Positions 8,147 to 17,204 of a stretch of DNA of 64,000 bases are shown here, piece after piece (position 1 is the stretch's first letter; each line of letters begins with the position of its first letter). The notes beneath the pieces are model-generated. The model was not told the DNA's origin and did no database searches. It saw only the letters and a list, made by a program, of their open reading frames with translations. The position numbers and the translations under genes were made by a program. Source of the DNA: Massilia sp. CFBP 13721 (GTDB taxonomy: Bacteria > Pseudomonadota > Gammaproteobacteria > Burkholderiales > Burkholderiaceae_D). The stretch is from assembly GCF_014842025.1 (NCBI RefSeq), contig NZ_JACYUY010000025.1, forward strand, positions 27,839 to 91,838, read 5' to 3'.

Positions 8147-9414
8147 TGCTGGCCTTCGGCATACGCCTGCGCGCCCTCTGCGCTGTACACCCACTGCGAC
8201 ACGGCCGTCACCCGCGCGCGGTGCACCGCTTCGGGGATCTGCGCCTTGTTGTCGCCGCAACTGGCCGCGACTTCGCCGGCATTCACGGCGCGCGCTACCG
8301 CCAGCGCCCGCTCGAGATACGGGCGCTGCGGATAGGGGCGCGTGCGCATGGGATGCGTCGGGTCGCCGCGGCCGCGCGCGTCGCATTCGGCGGCCAGCAG
8401 CATGTCATTGAAGCGCTCCGGCTTGCGGAAGGCGTCGCAGCGCTCGAACAGGGTGACCATGGTGTTCGCGCGCAGCTCAAAGGCGCGCGCGACGTTGCCG
8501 TGCTCGCGCGCGGTGATCAGCGCCAGGTCGCGGCAATCGTTAGGCACCTTCAAACGCTGACAGAGGGCGGCAATGAGTTTGGTGCCCATGCCTTCGTGGC
8601 CGTGGTGCGATGGCCATTTGTCGGCCGGGGTGACGCCCTTGCCGAGGTCGTGCATGAGGGCGGCGAAGCGCACCGCCAGCGTGTGGCGCCCCTCGGCGGC
8701 GACGTCGATCACCAGCATCATGTGGACACCGGTGTCCACTTCCGGATGATGTTTAGGCGGCTGCGGCACGCCCCATAAAGCATCGAGCTCGGGCATGATG
8801 CGCGCCAGCGCCCCGCAGTCGCGCAGCACCGCCAGCATGCGCGACGGGTGGTTTTCCATCAGCCCGCGCGCCAGCTCCTGCCAGACGCGCTCGGGCACCA
8901 GGGCATCGACCTCGCCTGCTTCCACCATGGTTTGCATCAGCGCCAGCGTCTCGGGCGCCACCGTGAATTCCGGGAAGCGCGCGGCGAAACGCGCCAGGCG
9001 CAGGATGCGTACCGGGTCTTCGGCAAACGCCGGCGACACGTGGCGGAACACGCGTGCGTCCAGGTCGCTGCGGCCGCCATAGGGGTCGACGATGACGCCA
9101 TCCTCGCCCTGCGCCATGGCGTTGATGGTCAAATCGCGCCGGACCAGATCGTCTTCCAGCGTGACCTCGGGCGCGGTGTGGAACACGAAGCCGTGGTAGC
9201 CGGGCGCGGTTTTGCGTTCGGTGCGCGCCAGCGCGTACTCTTCCTGGGTGTCGGGGTGCAGGAACACCGGGAAATCCTTGCCGACCGGGCGAAATCCCGC
9301 TGCCAGCATGGCCTCCGGGGTGGCGCCGACGACGACATGGTCGCGGTCCTGGACCGGCAAGCCGAGCAGCGCGTCGCGCACGGCGCCGCCGACAACGTAG
9401 ATCTGCATCGTCAT
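8137..9414 (-). CDS. cca: CCA tRNA nucleotidyltransferase with HD domain
   Basis: A 425-residue enzyme that builds or repairs the 3' CCA end of tRNAs. The N-terminal class II nucleotidyltransferase head starts with GGAVRDALLG and carries DRDHVVVG, then EEYALARTERK and RRDLTINAMA; the HD phosphohydrolase domain has HDLGKG near residue 254 and further histidines in HHGHEGMG. This matches the multifunctional E. coli-type Cca (412 aa). The frame is open to 9516, but the start at 9414 forms an ATGA overlap with the stop of the upstream transferase gene, which points to translational coupling. Its 3' end runs into a repeated element. Confidence 0.95.
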   Translation of the reverse strand: MTMQIYVVGGAVRDALLGLPVQDRDHVVVGATPEAMLAAGFRPVGKDFPVFLHPDTQEEYALARTERKTAPGYHGFVFHTAPEVTLEDDLVRRDLTINAMAQGEDGVIVDPYGGRSDLDARVFRHVSPAFAEDPVRILRLARFAARFPEFTVAPETLALMQTMVEAGEVDALVPERVWQELARGLMENHPSRMLAVLRDCGALARIMPELDALWGVPQPPKHHPEVDTGVHMMLVIDVAAEGRHTLAVRFAALMHDLGKGVTPADKWPSHHGHEGMGTKLIAALCQRLKVPNDCRDLALITAREHGNVARAFELRANTMVTLFERCDAFRKPERFNDMLLAAECDARGRGDPTHPMRTRPYPQRPYLERALAVARAVNAGEVAASCGDNKAQIPEAVHRARVTAVSQWVYSAEGAQAYAEGQHPG

Positions 9415-10130
9415 GCGCGCGGCAGGTCGGCGTCGTGCAGCGGGGTCAGGTCGGTTTCGCGCATCGCTTCGGCGACCCAGCGCGCCACCGCCGGATGCGC
9501 CAGCATGCGCTCGCAATAGCCCTGCAGCGCCGGCGCCAGCGCCACGCCATAGGTTTTAAAGCGCATCACCACCGGCGCATAAAAGGCGTCGGCGATGGAA
9601 AAGTCGCCGAACAGGAAGCCGTGGTGGCCGAAGCGCGATAAACACTCTTCCCAGATTTCGCAGATGCGGCCGATGTCGGCCTGGGCGCCGGCCGTGCGCC
9701 CGCGTCCCGGCAAGCGGGCCTGGATGTTCATCGACATGTCGTTGCGCAGCGACGCAAAGCCAGAATGCATCTCGGCGGTGATCGAGCGCGCCATGGCGCG
9801 CGCGGCCACGTCCTGCGGCCATAGGTGTTTATCCGGGAACTGTTCGGCCAGGTATTCGCAGATGGCGAGGCTGTCCCAGATCGTCATCTCGCCTGCCAGC
9901 AGCACCGGCACGCGGCCGGCGTGCGAATAGGCGGCGATTTTCGCGGCGGTGTCGGGCTGGTCGAGCAGCAGGCGCACTTCGGTGAACGGGATGTTGAACG
10001 CGACTGCCGCCACCCAGGGCCGCATCGACCACGACGAGATGTTCTTGTTGCCGATGACAAGCGTCAGGCCGGGCTTGCGCGCATTGTCGAGCGTGTTCGA
10101 GAGGGTCGGGTCGAGTTCGATGGTCTGCAT
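9411..10130 (-). CDS. Glutathione S-transferase family protein
   Basis: A 239-residue cytosolic protein with an N-terminal thioredoxin-like domain (about 22-100; NKNISSWSMRPWVA with a serine where the catalytic residue is expected, then GRVPVLL and DSLAICEYLAEQFPD, the cis-proline and glutathione gamma-Glu-binding motifs) and an all-helical C-terminal domain (about 110-230). The first 20 residues are an extension over the usual start. AGGA lies nine bases before the ATG. It overlaps cca by four bases. Substrate unknown. Confidence 0.88.
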   Translation of the reverse strand: MQTIELDPTLSNTLDNARKPGLTLVIGNKNISSWSMRPWVAAVAFNIPFTEVRLLLDQPDTAAKIAAYSHAGRVPVLLAGEMTIWDSLAICEYLAEQFPDKHLWPQDVAARAMARSITAEMHSGFASLRNDMSMNIQARLPGRGRTAGAQADIGRICEIWEECLSRFGHHGFLFGDFSIADAFYAPVVMRFKTYGVALAPALQGYCERMLAHPAVARWVAEAMRETDLTPLHDADLPRA

Positions 10131-10157
10131 GGCGTTCCTGATTGGGTGGTGGCGAAA

Positions 10158-11120
10158 TTAGCGCCCGGCGCGGGTGCGCAGGCGGTCGAGCGGCTCGCCG
10201 GACGCCAGGTAGTGCGGCGCGACCGCTTCGAGCGGGGTGAGCTTGATTCCCAGCGAAGCCGCTGTCAAGTCCCCCATGCCCGGCGCGAGCACGTTATCGA
10301 CCTTCATCGAGTCGAGGTTGTCGCGCGTGAGGAGCGGCTCGCCCGGCAACAGCTCGAAGAAGCGCGCCTGCAGCCGCGCCATCGTTGCCGGCAGCTCGAT
10401 CACCGGCCGTTCGCAGCCGGCATAGCGTCCGGCCAGGCGCACCAGCTCGGCCAGCGTGTAGATACCGGGACCGCCCAGCTGGTAGACCTGGTGCGCGGCG
10501 TGCGGATCGCGCAGCGCGTGCAGCCAGGCGGTGGCGACGTCGCCCACGTACACCGGTTGGAAGGTGGCCGCGGCGCCCGCCAGCGGCACCACCGGCAGGC
10601 GCCGCTGCAGTTTCGCGAACATGGTCAGAAAATGGTCGCCCGGACCGAACACGACCGACGGCCGGAAAATGGTCGCCGCCACTTCGGGGTGGCTGCGCGC
10701 GGCCAGCTCGCCATCGGCTTTCGAGCGGCTGTACATCGACGGCCCGTTGACGTTCGCGCCGAGCGCGCTCATGTGCAGGTAGCGCGGCACGCCGCTCGCG
10801 CGGCAGGCGTCGACGATGCGCTGCGGCAGTTCGACGTGGGCACGCCGGAATTCGGGACCATAAGGCTGGGCGCGGCTGCCGTGCAGGATACCGACCAGGT
10901 TCAAGGCCGCCGTGCGCCCTGCCAACAGGCGGCGCAGCGTCGCGTCGTCGTGGATGTCCGCCTCCACCACGTCGACGCCGGGCAAGGTGGTCAAGTGGCG
11001 CACGCGCGCCGCATGGCGCACCGGCACCAGGGCCGGGATGCCTTCTTGCGCCAGCAATGCCAGCAAGTGACTGCCGATGAAACCGGAACCGCCGAATACC
11101 ACCACGTTCGGATCGCGCAT
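10158..11120 (-). CDS. NDUFA9-like NAD(P)-binding oxidoreductase
   Basis: A 320-residue member of the atypical short-chain dehydrogenases often labelled 'complex I NDUFA9 subunit family'. The Rossmann nucleotide loop GGSGFIGSHL lies at residues 9-18, followed by VEADIHDDATLRRLLAG and NLVGILHG. YLHMSALGANVNGPSMYSRSK supplies the Ser...Tyr-x3-Lys catalytic pattern in a YSRSK form. Bacterial members are not part of complex I as far as known; the role is open. GGAGA precedes the ATG. It lies 27 nt upstream of the transferase gene and probably shares its transcript with it and cca. Confidence 0.85.
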   Translation of the reverse strand: MRDPNVVVFGGSGFIGSHLLALLAQEGIPALVPVRHAARVRHLTTLPGVDVVEADIHDDATLRRLLAGRTAALNLVGILHGSRAQPYGPEFRRAHVELPQRIVDACRASGVPRYLHMSALGANVNGPSMYSRSKADGELAARSHPEVAATIFRPSVVFGPGDHFLTMFAKLQRRLPVVPLAGAAATFQPVYVGDVATAWLHALRDPHAAHQVYQLGGPGIYTLAELVRLAGRYAGCERPVIELPATMARLQARFFELLPGEPLLTRDNLDSMKVDNVLAPGMGDLTAASLGIKLTPLEAVAPHYLASGEPLDRLRTRAGR

Positions 11121-11161
11121 GGGGCTCTCCTTTTACCTTACGGAACGCGTCGGGAGCCCTA

Positions 11162-13177
11162 TCACGGCAGGCCGGCGCCGCCGGTACGCGGCGTGATGGT
11201 TCCCAATCTCGCCTTGAGCGACTGCGGGCGCTTCTCGAACAGGGCCGCGTAGTTGGTAGCGTTCGACATCACATTGCGTACATAGGTTCGCGTCTCGGAG
11301 AAGGGAATCGTCTCCACGAAGATCGCGCCTTCCATCGGCGTCTCGAGCGTTCCACGCCAGGTGCGCGAGCGGGCCGGACCGGCGTTGTAGGCGGCAGTAG
11401 CCAGCACCTGCGAGCCGTCGTTATTTTCGAGCACCATGTTCATGTAGTTGGCGCCGAGGGTGATGTTGGTGCGCAGGTCGCTCAGCATGCTGTGCACGAA
11501 GTCGGTCAGGCCGATCTTGGCCGCCACCCACTTGCCGGTGGCCGGCATCACCTGCATCAGGCCGGAGGCGCCGACCCCGGAGCGGGCATCGGTAATGAAC
11601 CGCGATTCCTGGCGGATCAGGCCATATACCCAGGCCGTGTCGAGCGAGAGGTTTTTCGCGGTCGGCTGCAGGATGTCATTGTGCGGCGCCGGGAAGCGCT
11701 GGTTGAAATCGAGTTCGGTACGGGTGCGCAGCGAGGTTTCGACCATGCGGTCGAGCAGCTCGTTGCGGCGCGCATACTCGGCCGCGGCCAGCAGCTGGCG
11801 TTCGCTCATCCCCCGCGTGGCCCAGTTCCATTCGCGGTTGCCCTCGGCGCGCAGGCGCAGTTCATAGAATTTCATGGCCTGGCGCAGCGCCGGCAGTTGC
11901 GCCACCTGGTTCACTTCGTCCGGCGTCACCGGCAGCGCGGTGGGGGGCGTCGCGATCTGCTGGCCCAGTTCTTCCAGCGCCAGCTGGCCGTAAAAATTGT
12001 TCGGGGTGGCGATGCGGCGATACAGGGCATCGGCATCCTCGCGCCGTCCCTGCTGCGCATAGGACCGGCCGAGCCAATAAACCCAGCCCGATTCGTCGCG
12101 CAGCGGCGCGGGCATGGCGTCGATGGTAGCGGAAACCTGGCGCCAGTCGCCGCGGCGCAGGGCCATGCGCGCTTTCCATTCGCGCTGAAAATTGGTCAGC
12201 GGCGCGCCTTCGGCTCGGCGCCAGTATTCGGATGCTTCCGGCGCCAGCACGATCGAGGCGGCCAGCGCCACGTTGGCCCAGCCGATCGCGCGTTCGTCCG
12301 GCGTCAGCTTGCTGCTGTTCTTGTCGAGCGCGATGGTCGCCAGTTTCAGGCTGGTGCGCGCCATGCGGCCGAGGGCAACCAAATAAATTTCGCGTTCGGC
12401 GCGGGTGGTGCCGATGCCGCGCGCCATGGCGACCGCCGGCACGTCGACGGCCTGCGCCGCGCGCGTGTCGGAAGCACCCAGCAGCAGCGCGATGCGGCGC
12501 GAGGGGCCGGTGGCGGCCATTTCGCCGGCCAGGCGCAGTTGCGCCAGCAATTCTTCCTGGCTCAATTGACCGGTTTGCGCCAGCTGCGCCATCAGCGCCG
12601 CGCAGCCTTCGCCGTAGGCGGGAGGATTGACGAGTAAAGTGCGCGCCTCGTCGACCACGCGTTCGCCGTGGGCGGCGCGCGCCAGCAGCGCATAGCAGCG
12701 CACTTGCAGGTCGTCGCTGCGCGCCGCCCCAGCCAGTTCGCGGTCAAAATTGTTCCAGTCACGCACGCGCCCGAGTTCGAGCAGCCAGTCGGTGCGCAGG
12801 CGCTCGGCGACGGCTGTGCCCTGGTGGCGCTGCAGCACGGTGCGGATTTCGTCGGCGCCGGCGTCGCGCAGGCGCGGTTTGAGACGATAATAGTCGACAT
12901 ACGGCGCCAGCACGTAGTTCGGCAGGCGCGAAGCCAATGCGGTGGCGCGCGCGCTGTCGTTCTGGCGCGCCGCTTCGCGCAGCAGCAGGAAAGTCTCGTC
13001 CTCGGCGCGCGCGGTGTCGGTGGCGGGAGCGGCCCCGGGGGCTGCGGGAACGGTAGTGGCGCCCGGTACTGGCGCTACCGTGGGGGCAGGCGCCTCGGCC
13101 TGCGGCTCGGCGAACACTGAGGCACTGGCTGCGGCAAGGACGGCGCCGGCTAAGAAATTCTTCGGAAGCAAAAACAC
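11162..13177 (-). CDS. Soluble lytic murein transglycosylase
   Basis: A 671-residue periplasmic enzyme cleaving peptidoglycan glycan strands with 1,6-anhydro product. A signal peptide ends in SASVFA before EPQAEAP, then comes a Pro/Ala-rich spacer, a long alpha-helical superhelix (about 70-480) and a C-terminal SLT domain with the catalytic glutamate in RQESRF (about residue 524), GLMQVMPATG and NITLGANYMN. The start is set at the GTG at 13177, where AAGGG lies nine bases upstream and a clean signal peptide begins; a weaker in-frame start exists at 13231. Divergent from the 5-formyl-THF cyclo-ligase frame. Confidence 0.9.
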   Translation of the reverse strand: MFLLPKNFLAGAVLAAASASVFAEPQAEAPAPTVAPVPGATTVPAAPGAAPATDTARAEDETFLLLREAARQNDSARATALASRLPNYVLAPYVDYYRLKPRLRDAGADEIRTVLQRHQGTAVAERLRTDWLLELGRVRDWNNFDRELAGAARSDDLQVRCYALLARAAHGERVVDEARTLLVNPPAYGEGCAALMAQLAQTGQLSQEELLAQLRLAGEMAATGPSRRIALLLGASDTRAAQAVDVPAVAMARGIGTTRAEREIYLVALGRMARTSLKLATIALDKNSSKLTPDERAIGWANVALAASIVLAPEASEYWRRAEGAPLTNFQREWKARMALRRGDWRQVSATIDAMPAPLRDESGWVYWLGRSYAQQGRREDADALYRRIATPNNFYGQLALEELGQQIATPPTALPVTPDEVNQVAQLPALRQAMKFYELRLRAEGNREWNWATRGMSERQLLAAAEYARRNELLDRMVETSLRTRTELDFNQRFPAPHNDILQPTAKNLSLDTAWVYGLIRQESRFITDARSGVGASGLMQVMPATGKWVAAKIGLTDFVHSMLSDLRTNITLGANYMNMVLENNDGSQVLATAAYNAGPARSRTWRGTLETPMEGAIFVETIPFSETRTYVRNVMSNATNYAALFEKRPQSLKARLGTITPRTGGAGLP

Positions 13178-13179
13178 GA

Positions 13180-14001
13180 ATGACAACCCTTCATCGAACC
13201 ATGACCGGCACATCAAGAATACCATGCGCATCCGTTGCGCGACCAGAACCAGAGGCTAGCGTAACGGAGCTCCAGGGTGGCGCCCGCTACGCCGCAGGCA
13301 CCCTTGTTGCGAGTGTGGCGCAGGCCCCGGCGACGGATCATGACGGCGCGCCGCTGCACGCACACGAAGATGCGCGGAAACAACAAACAGTAGCGGCAAG
13401 CGTGGCTGCAGACACTGTTGCCGGCGCTGCCGTCCTGGATGCCAAAGCGGCCAAGGCGGCCAAGGCGGCGCTGCGGCGCCATCTAAAGGCCACGCGCGCC
13501 AGCCTGGACGGTCCCGGCAAGCGCGCGCACGACCAGCGCATCGGCGCACAAGTGCTAGCCTGGTGGCGCCGCACCCGCCCGCCCCTGCTGGCGGTGTACT
13601 GGCCGCTGAGCGGCGAGCCGGACTTGCACGACACCTACCTCCAACTGGCGCAGGAAGGTGCCGTACTGGCCTTGCCGGTCGTAGTGCAGCGCCACGCGGC
13701 GCTCGCCTTTGCCGCCTGGACGCCGGGCGAGCCGATGGCGCTCGATCCGATGGGTATCGCGGTGCCGGCCGAACTGCGCACGGTGGCACGGCCACCGGCA
13801 CTGCTGGTGCCCTGCCTCGGTTTCAACGAGCACGGTTACAGGCTCGGCTATGGCGGCGGTTTTTATGACCGCACCCTGGCCGCGCCACCACGGCCGTTCA
13901 CGCTGGGCATCGCCTATGCATGCCAGCAGGCGCTGTTCGCGGGCGACAGCCACGACGTGCCGCTCGATATCGTCGTGACCGAAGCGACGGACGTGCAATA
14001 A
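13180..14001 (+). CDS. 5-formyltetrahydrofolate cyclo-ligase
   Basis: ATP-dependent conversion of 5-formyl-THF to 5,10-methenyl-THF, feeding the folate pool used by metF next door. The conserved domain begins at about residue 88 (KAALRRHLKATRAS) and includes LPVVVQRHAALAF, LLVPCLGFNEHGYRLGYGGGFYDR (ATP/Mg loop) and the C-terminal DVPLDIVVTE. The open frame extends to 13180, only two bases from the divergent transglycosylase start and with an Ala/Val-rich, non-conserved leader, so the true start is probably further in; in-frame GTG codons at 13315 and 13402 are candidates but none has a strong ribosome site. Family members are about 180-200 residues. Convergent with metF. Confidence 0.85.
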   Translation: MTTLHRTMTGTSRIPCASVARPEPEASVTELQGGARYAAGTLVASVAQAPATDHDGAPLHAHEDARKQQTVAASVAADTVAGAAVLDAKAAKAAKAALRRHLKATRASLDGPGKRAHDQRIGAQVLAWWRRTRPPLLAVYWPLSGEPDLHDTYLQLAQEGAVLALPVVVQRHAALAFAAWTPGEPMALDPMGIAVPAELRTVARPPALLVPCLGFNEHGYRLGYGGGFYDRTLAAPPRPFTLGIAYACQQALFAGDSHDVPLDIVVTEATDVQ

Positions 14002-14014
14002 CGGCCGCGCCGAT

Positions 14015-14051
14015 ATAAAAAAATCCCGGCAATGCCTGCGCGTGCCGGGAT
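14015..14051 (-). terminator. Intrinsic terminator of the ahcY-metF operon
   Basis: Nine-base arms atcccggca (14023-14031) and tgccgggat (14043-14051). On the minus strand the hairpin is followed directly by seven T, 24 nt after the metF stop codon. It may also serve the convergent cyclo-ligase weakly. Confidence 0.85.
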
Positions 14052-14074
14052 CGTTGGCGGCCGCTGCCGCCCGC

Positions 14075-14902
14075 TTACACCAGGCGCTGCCAGATGGCGG
14101 TGGTCGCCACCGCCTGGTTCATACTGTAGAAGTGCAAGCCCGGGGCGCCGCCCGCCAGCAAGCGTTCGCACAGGCCAGTCACCACATCCAGACCGAACGC
14201 CTTGATCGAGGCGCTGTCGTCGCCGAAGCTGGCCAGTTTCAGGCGCACCCAACGCGGGATTTCGGCGCCGCACATATCCGAAAAACGCATCAGTTGCGTG
14301 TAGTTCGTGATCGGCATGATACCGGCCACGACCGGCACATCGATGCCCAGTTTTTGTGCATTGTCGACGAATTGAAAGTAAGCGTCGGCATTGTAGAAAT
14401 ACTGGGTGATCGCGGCATTCGCCCCGGCCTTGACCTTGCGCTCGAAGTTGAGCAGGTCGTCCTGCGGCGAGCGCGCCTGCGGGTGCACTTCCGGATAGGC
14501 TGCGACTTCGATATGGAACCAGTCGCCGGTTTCGGCGCGGATGAACTCGACGAGCTCATTGGCGTAACGCAGCTCGCCGGCGCCACCATATCCGCTGGGT
14601 AAATCGCCGCGCAGCGCCACCAGGCGGCGGATGCCCTGGGCCTGGAATTGCTGGAGGATGGCGCGGATCGAGTCGCGGGTGGCGCCGATGCACGACAGGT
14701 GGGGCGCGGCCAGGTGGCCGTCGGCCATGATGTCGAGCACGGTGTCAAGCGTACCCTGCTGGGTGGTGCCGCCGGCGCCGAAGGTGACCGAAAAATACTT
14801 CGGGTTCAGTTCGGCCAGTTTGCGGCGCGTGACGCGCAGCTTGTCCGCGCCCTCGGGCGTCTTGGGCGGGAAAAACTCGATGCTGAAATTATGCGTTTCC
14901 AT
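14075..14902 (-). CDS. metF: 5,10-methylenetetrahydrofolate reductase
   Basis: A 275-residue FAD enzyme that reduces 5,10-methylene-THF to 5-methyl-THF, the methyl donor for methionine synthesis. The TIM-barrel protein starts with the typical FSIEFFPPKTPEG (catalytic Glu in SIEFFPP), then SVTFGAGGTTQ, LRGDLP, and ITQYFYNADAYFQFVDN. Length fits the bacterial family. It overlaps the preceding holin-family gene by 14 nt and has no ribosome site of its own, so it is translationally coupled. It is the last gene of the SAH-riboswitch transcript. Confidence 0.96.
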   Translation of the reverse strand: METHNFSIEFFPPKTPEGADKLRVTRRKLAELNPKYFSVTFGAGGTTQQGTLDTVLDIMADGHLAAPHLSCIGATRDSIRAILQQFQAQGIRRLVALRGDLPSGYGGAGELRYANELVEFIRAETGDWFHIEVAAYPEVHPQARSPQDDLLNFERKVKAGANAAITQYFYNADAYFQFVDNAQKLGIDVPVVAGIMPITNYTQLMRFSDMCGAEIPRWVRLKLASFGDDSASIKAFGLDVVTGLCERLLAGGAPGLHFYSMNQAVATTAIWQRLV

Positions 14903-15242
14903 CGTTTTTGAGGAGCAAGGTCGAAAGCGCCCACGAAATCACGCTGTACAAGATGGCTGCCAGGAAAGCCGACCAGAACCCCGCCACCGCGAACCCGTCG
15001 ACCCAGTGCGATACCAGCCAGAACAGGACGGCGTTGATCACCAGGATGAACAGCCCCATCGACAGCAGCGTGACAGGCAAGGTCAGCAACACCAGCACGG
15101 GCCGGATCAGCGTGTTGACCAGGCCCAGCACGAGGGCGGCGATCAGGGCGGTGCCGACATTGCTGACGGACACGGAATTCATGAGGTAAGGCAATGCCAT
15201 CAAGGCGGCGGCATTGATCAGCCAAGTCAGAAGCAGGCGCAT
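14889..15242 (-). CDS. Four-helix membrane protein, 'phage holin family' (PF04020-like)
   Basis: A 117-residue protein that is almost wholly hydrophobic with four predicted transmembrane helices (about 2-22, 28-52, 56-80, 88-110) and a short polar tail. Proteins of this type are called phage holin family in databases but are widespread in chromosomes with no phage nearby. It lies between ahcY and metF in one transcript (93 nt after ahcY, 14-nt overlap with metF), downstream of the SAH riboswitch, which suggests a link with the methyl cycle rather than lysis. Function not known. Confidence 0.85.
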   Translation of the reverse strand: MRLLLTWLINAAALMALPYLMNSVSVSNVGTALIAALVLGLVNTLIRPVLVLLTLPVTLLSMGLFILVINAVLFWLVSHWVDGFAVAGFWSAFLAAILYSVISWALSTLLLKNDGNA

Positions 15243-15279
15243 GTTCAGCTTTCGTGGTGCGTTTTCTTGTTAGGGAGGG

Positions 15280-15303
15280 CCCACGGACGCCTGCGTCCGT
15301 GGG
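15280..15303. other. Strong hairpin between ahcY and the holin-family gene
   Basis: Ten-base perfect arms cccacggacg (15280-15289) and cgtccgtggg (15294-15303) with a four-base loop, 33 nt after the ahcY stop on the same transcript. No T tract follows on the minus strand, so it is more likely an mRNA processing or stability element than a full terminator; partial attenuation that lowers holin-metF relative to ahcY is possible. Confidence 0.55.
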
Positions 15304-15335
15304 CAACCTGCGTTATCGCTTCAACCAGGGTTGAA

Positions 15336-16763
<1,428 letters not shown>

Positions 16764-16793
16764 CACGCCCTCCTTTCAAGTTAAGAAAAAAGT

Positions 16794-16861
16794 AACGTGA
16801 GCGCAGTGTTGAGATATCCGAGCCTGGCGAAAAAGAATTTTTCGTCGCAACGCTCCTCGGA
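16794..16861 (-). ncRNA. S-adenosylhomocysteine (SAH) riboswitch
   Basis: The minus-strand leader of ahcY reproduces the known SAH riboswitch: CCGAGGAGCGTTGCGACG, then a seven-base hairpin with arms at 16828-16834 and 16838-16844, then GCCAGGCTCGG and a closing GCGCTCACG. P1 pairs GAGCG (complement of 16851-16855) with CGCTC (complement of 16799-16803). CCGAG (16856-16860) can pair with CTCGG (16818-16822) as the additional helix/pseudoknot. It ends about 30 nt before the ahcY start. Known members switch expression on when SAH builds up. Confidence 0.93.
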
Positions 16862-16993
16862 ACGGGCTAGTGTAGCACGTCTGGCGCGGCGTCGTACCGG
16901 ACGCAGATCATGCTGAGGGGGATTTGTGCGGTTGCAACAAACGGAGCAGCGCCGGATTGTATGCGTGGGCTGATCGGTATGGGTGACGCGATA

Positions 16994-17118
16994 CGTAGGG
17001 TGGGCTCTGCCCACGCGGTGCAGCGCTTGAAGAGTGGCAGCGAAATTATCGGAACGCGACGGCTGCAATTTGCGGACGATGTGCGGAATGCATCAGCACG
17101 ACTGCGTGGGCAGAGCCC
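16994..17118. repeat. Inverted REP-like pair between ahcY and metK
   Basis: cgtagggtgggctctgcccacgc at 16994-17016 and its partner gcgtgggcagagccc at 17104-17118 in opposite orientation share the core of the 4558-4677 pair. The remaining parts of the 16862-17204 gap show no gene: a further nine-base hairpin (ccgttgagg/cctcaacgg, 17129-17153) and the metK terminator. Confidence 0.65.
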
Positions 17119-17159
17119 GGTGAAACCGCCGTTGAGGCCATTGACCTCAACGGCCCCTA

Positions 17160-17199
17160 CAAAAGCGGCCATCAGCCTTCTAAACTGATGGCCGCTTTA
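17160..17199 (-). terminator. Terminator of metK
   Basis: Fourteen-base perfect arms aaagcggccatcag (17162-17175) and ctgatggccgcttt (17185-17198), loop nine, beginning six nt after the metK stop. On the minus strand the stem ends in four T. This isolates metK from the riboswitch-controlled ahcY transcript. Confidence 0.8.
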
Positions 17200-17204
17200 C
17201 TGCC

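Noticed and set aside
14889..15242. The holin-family gene as evidence for a prophage
   Set aside because: No phage structural, lysis or integrase gene is near; the gene is embedded in a methyl-cycle operon, and the family is common outside phages.
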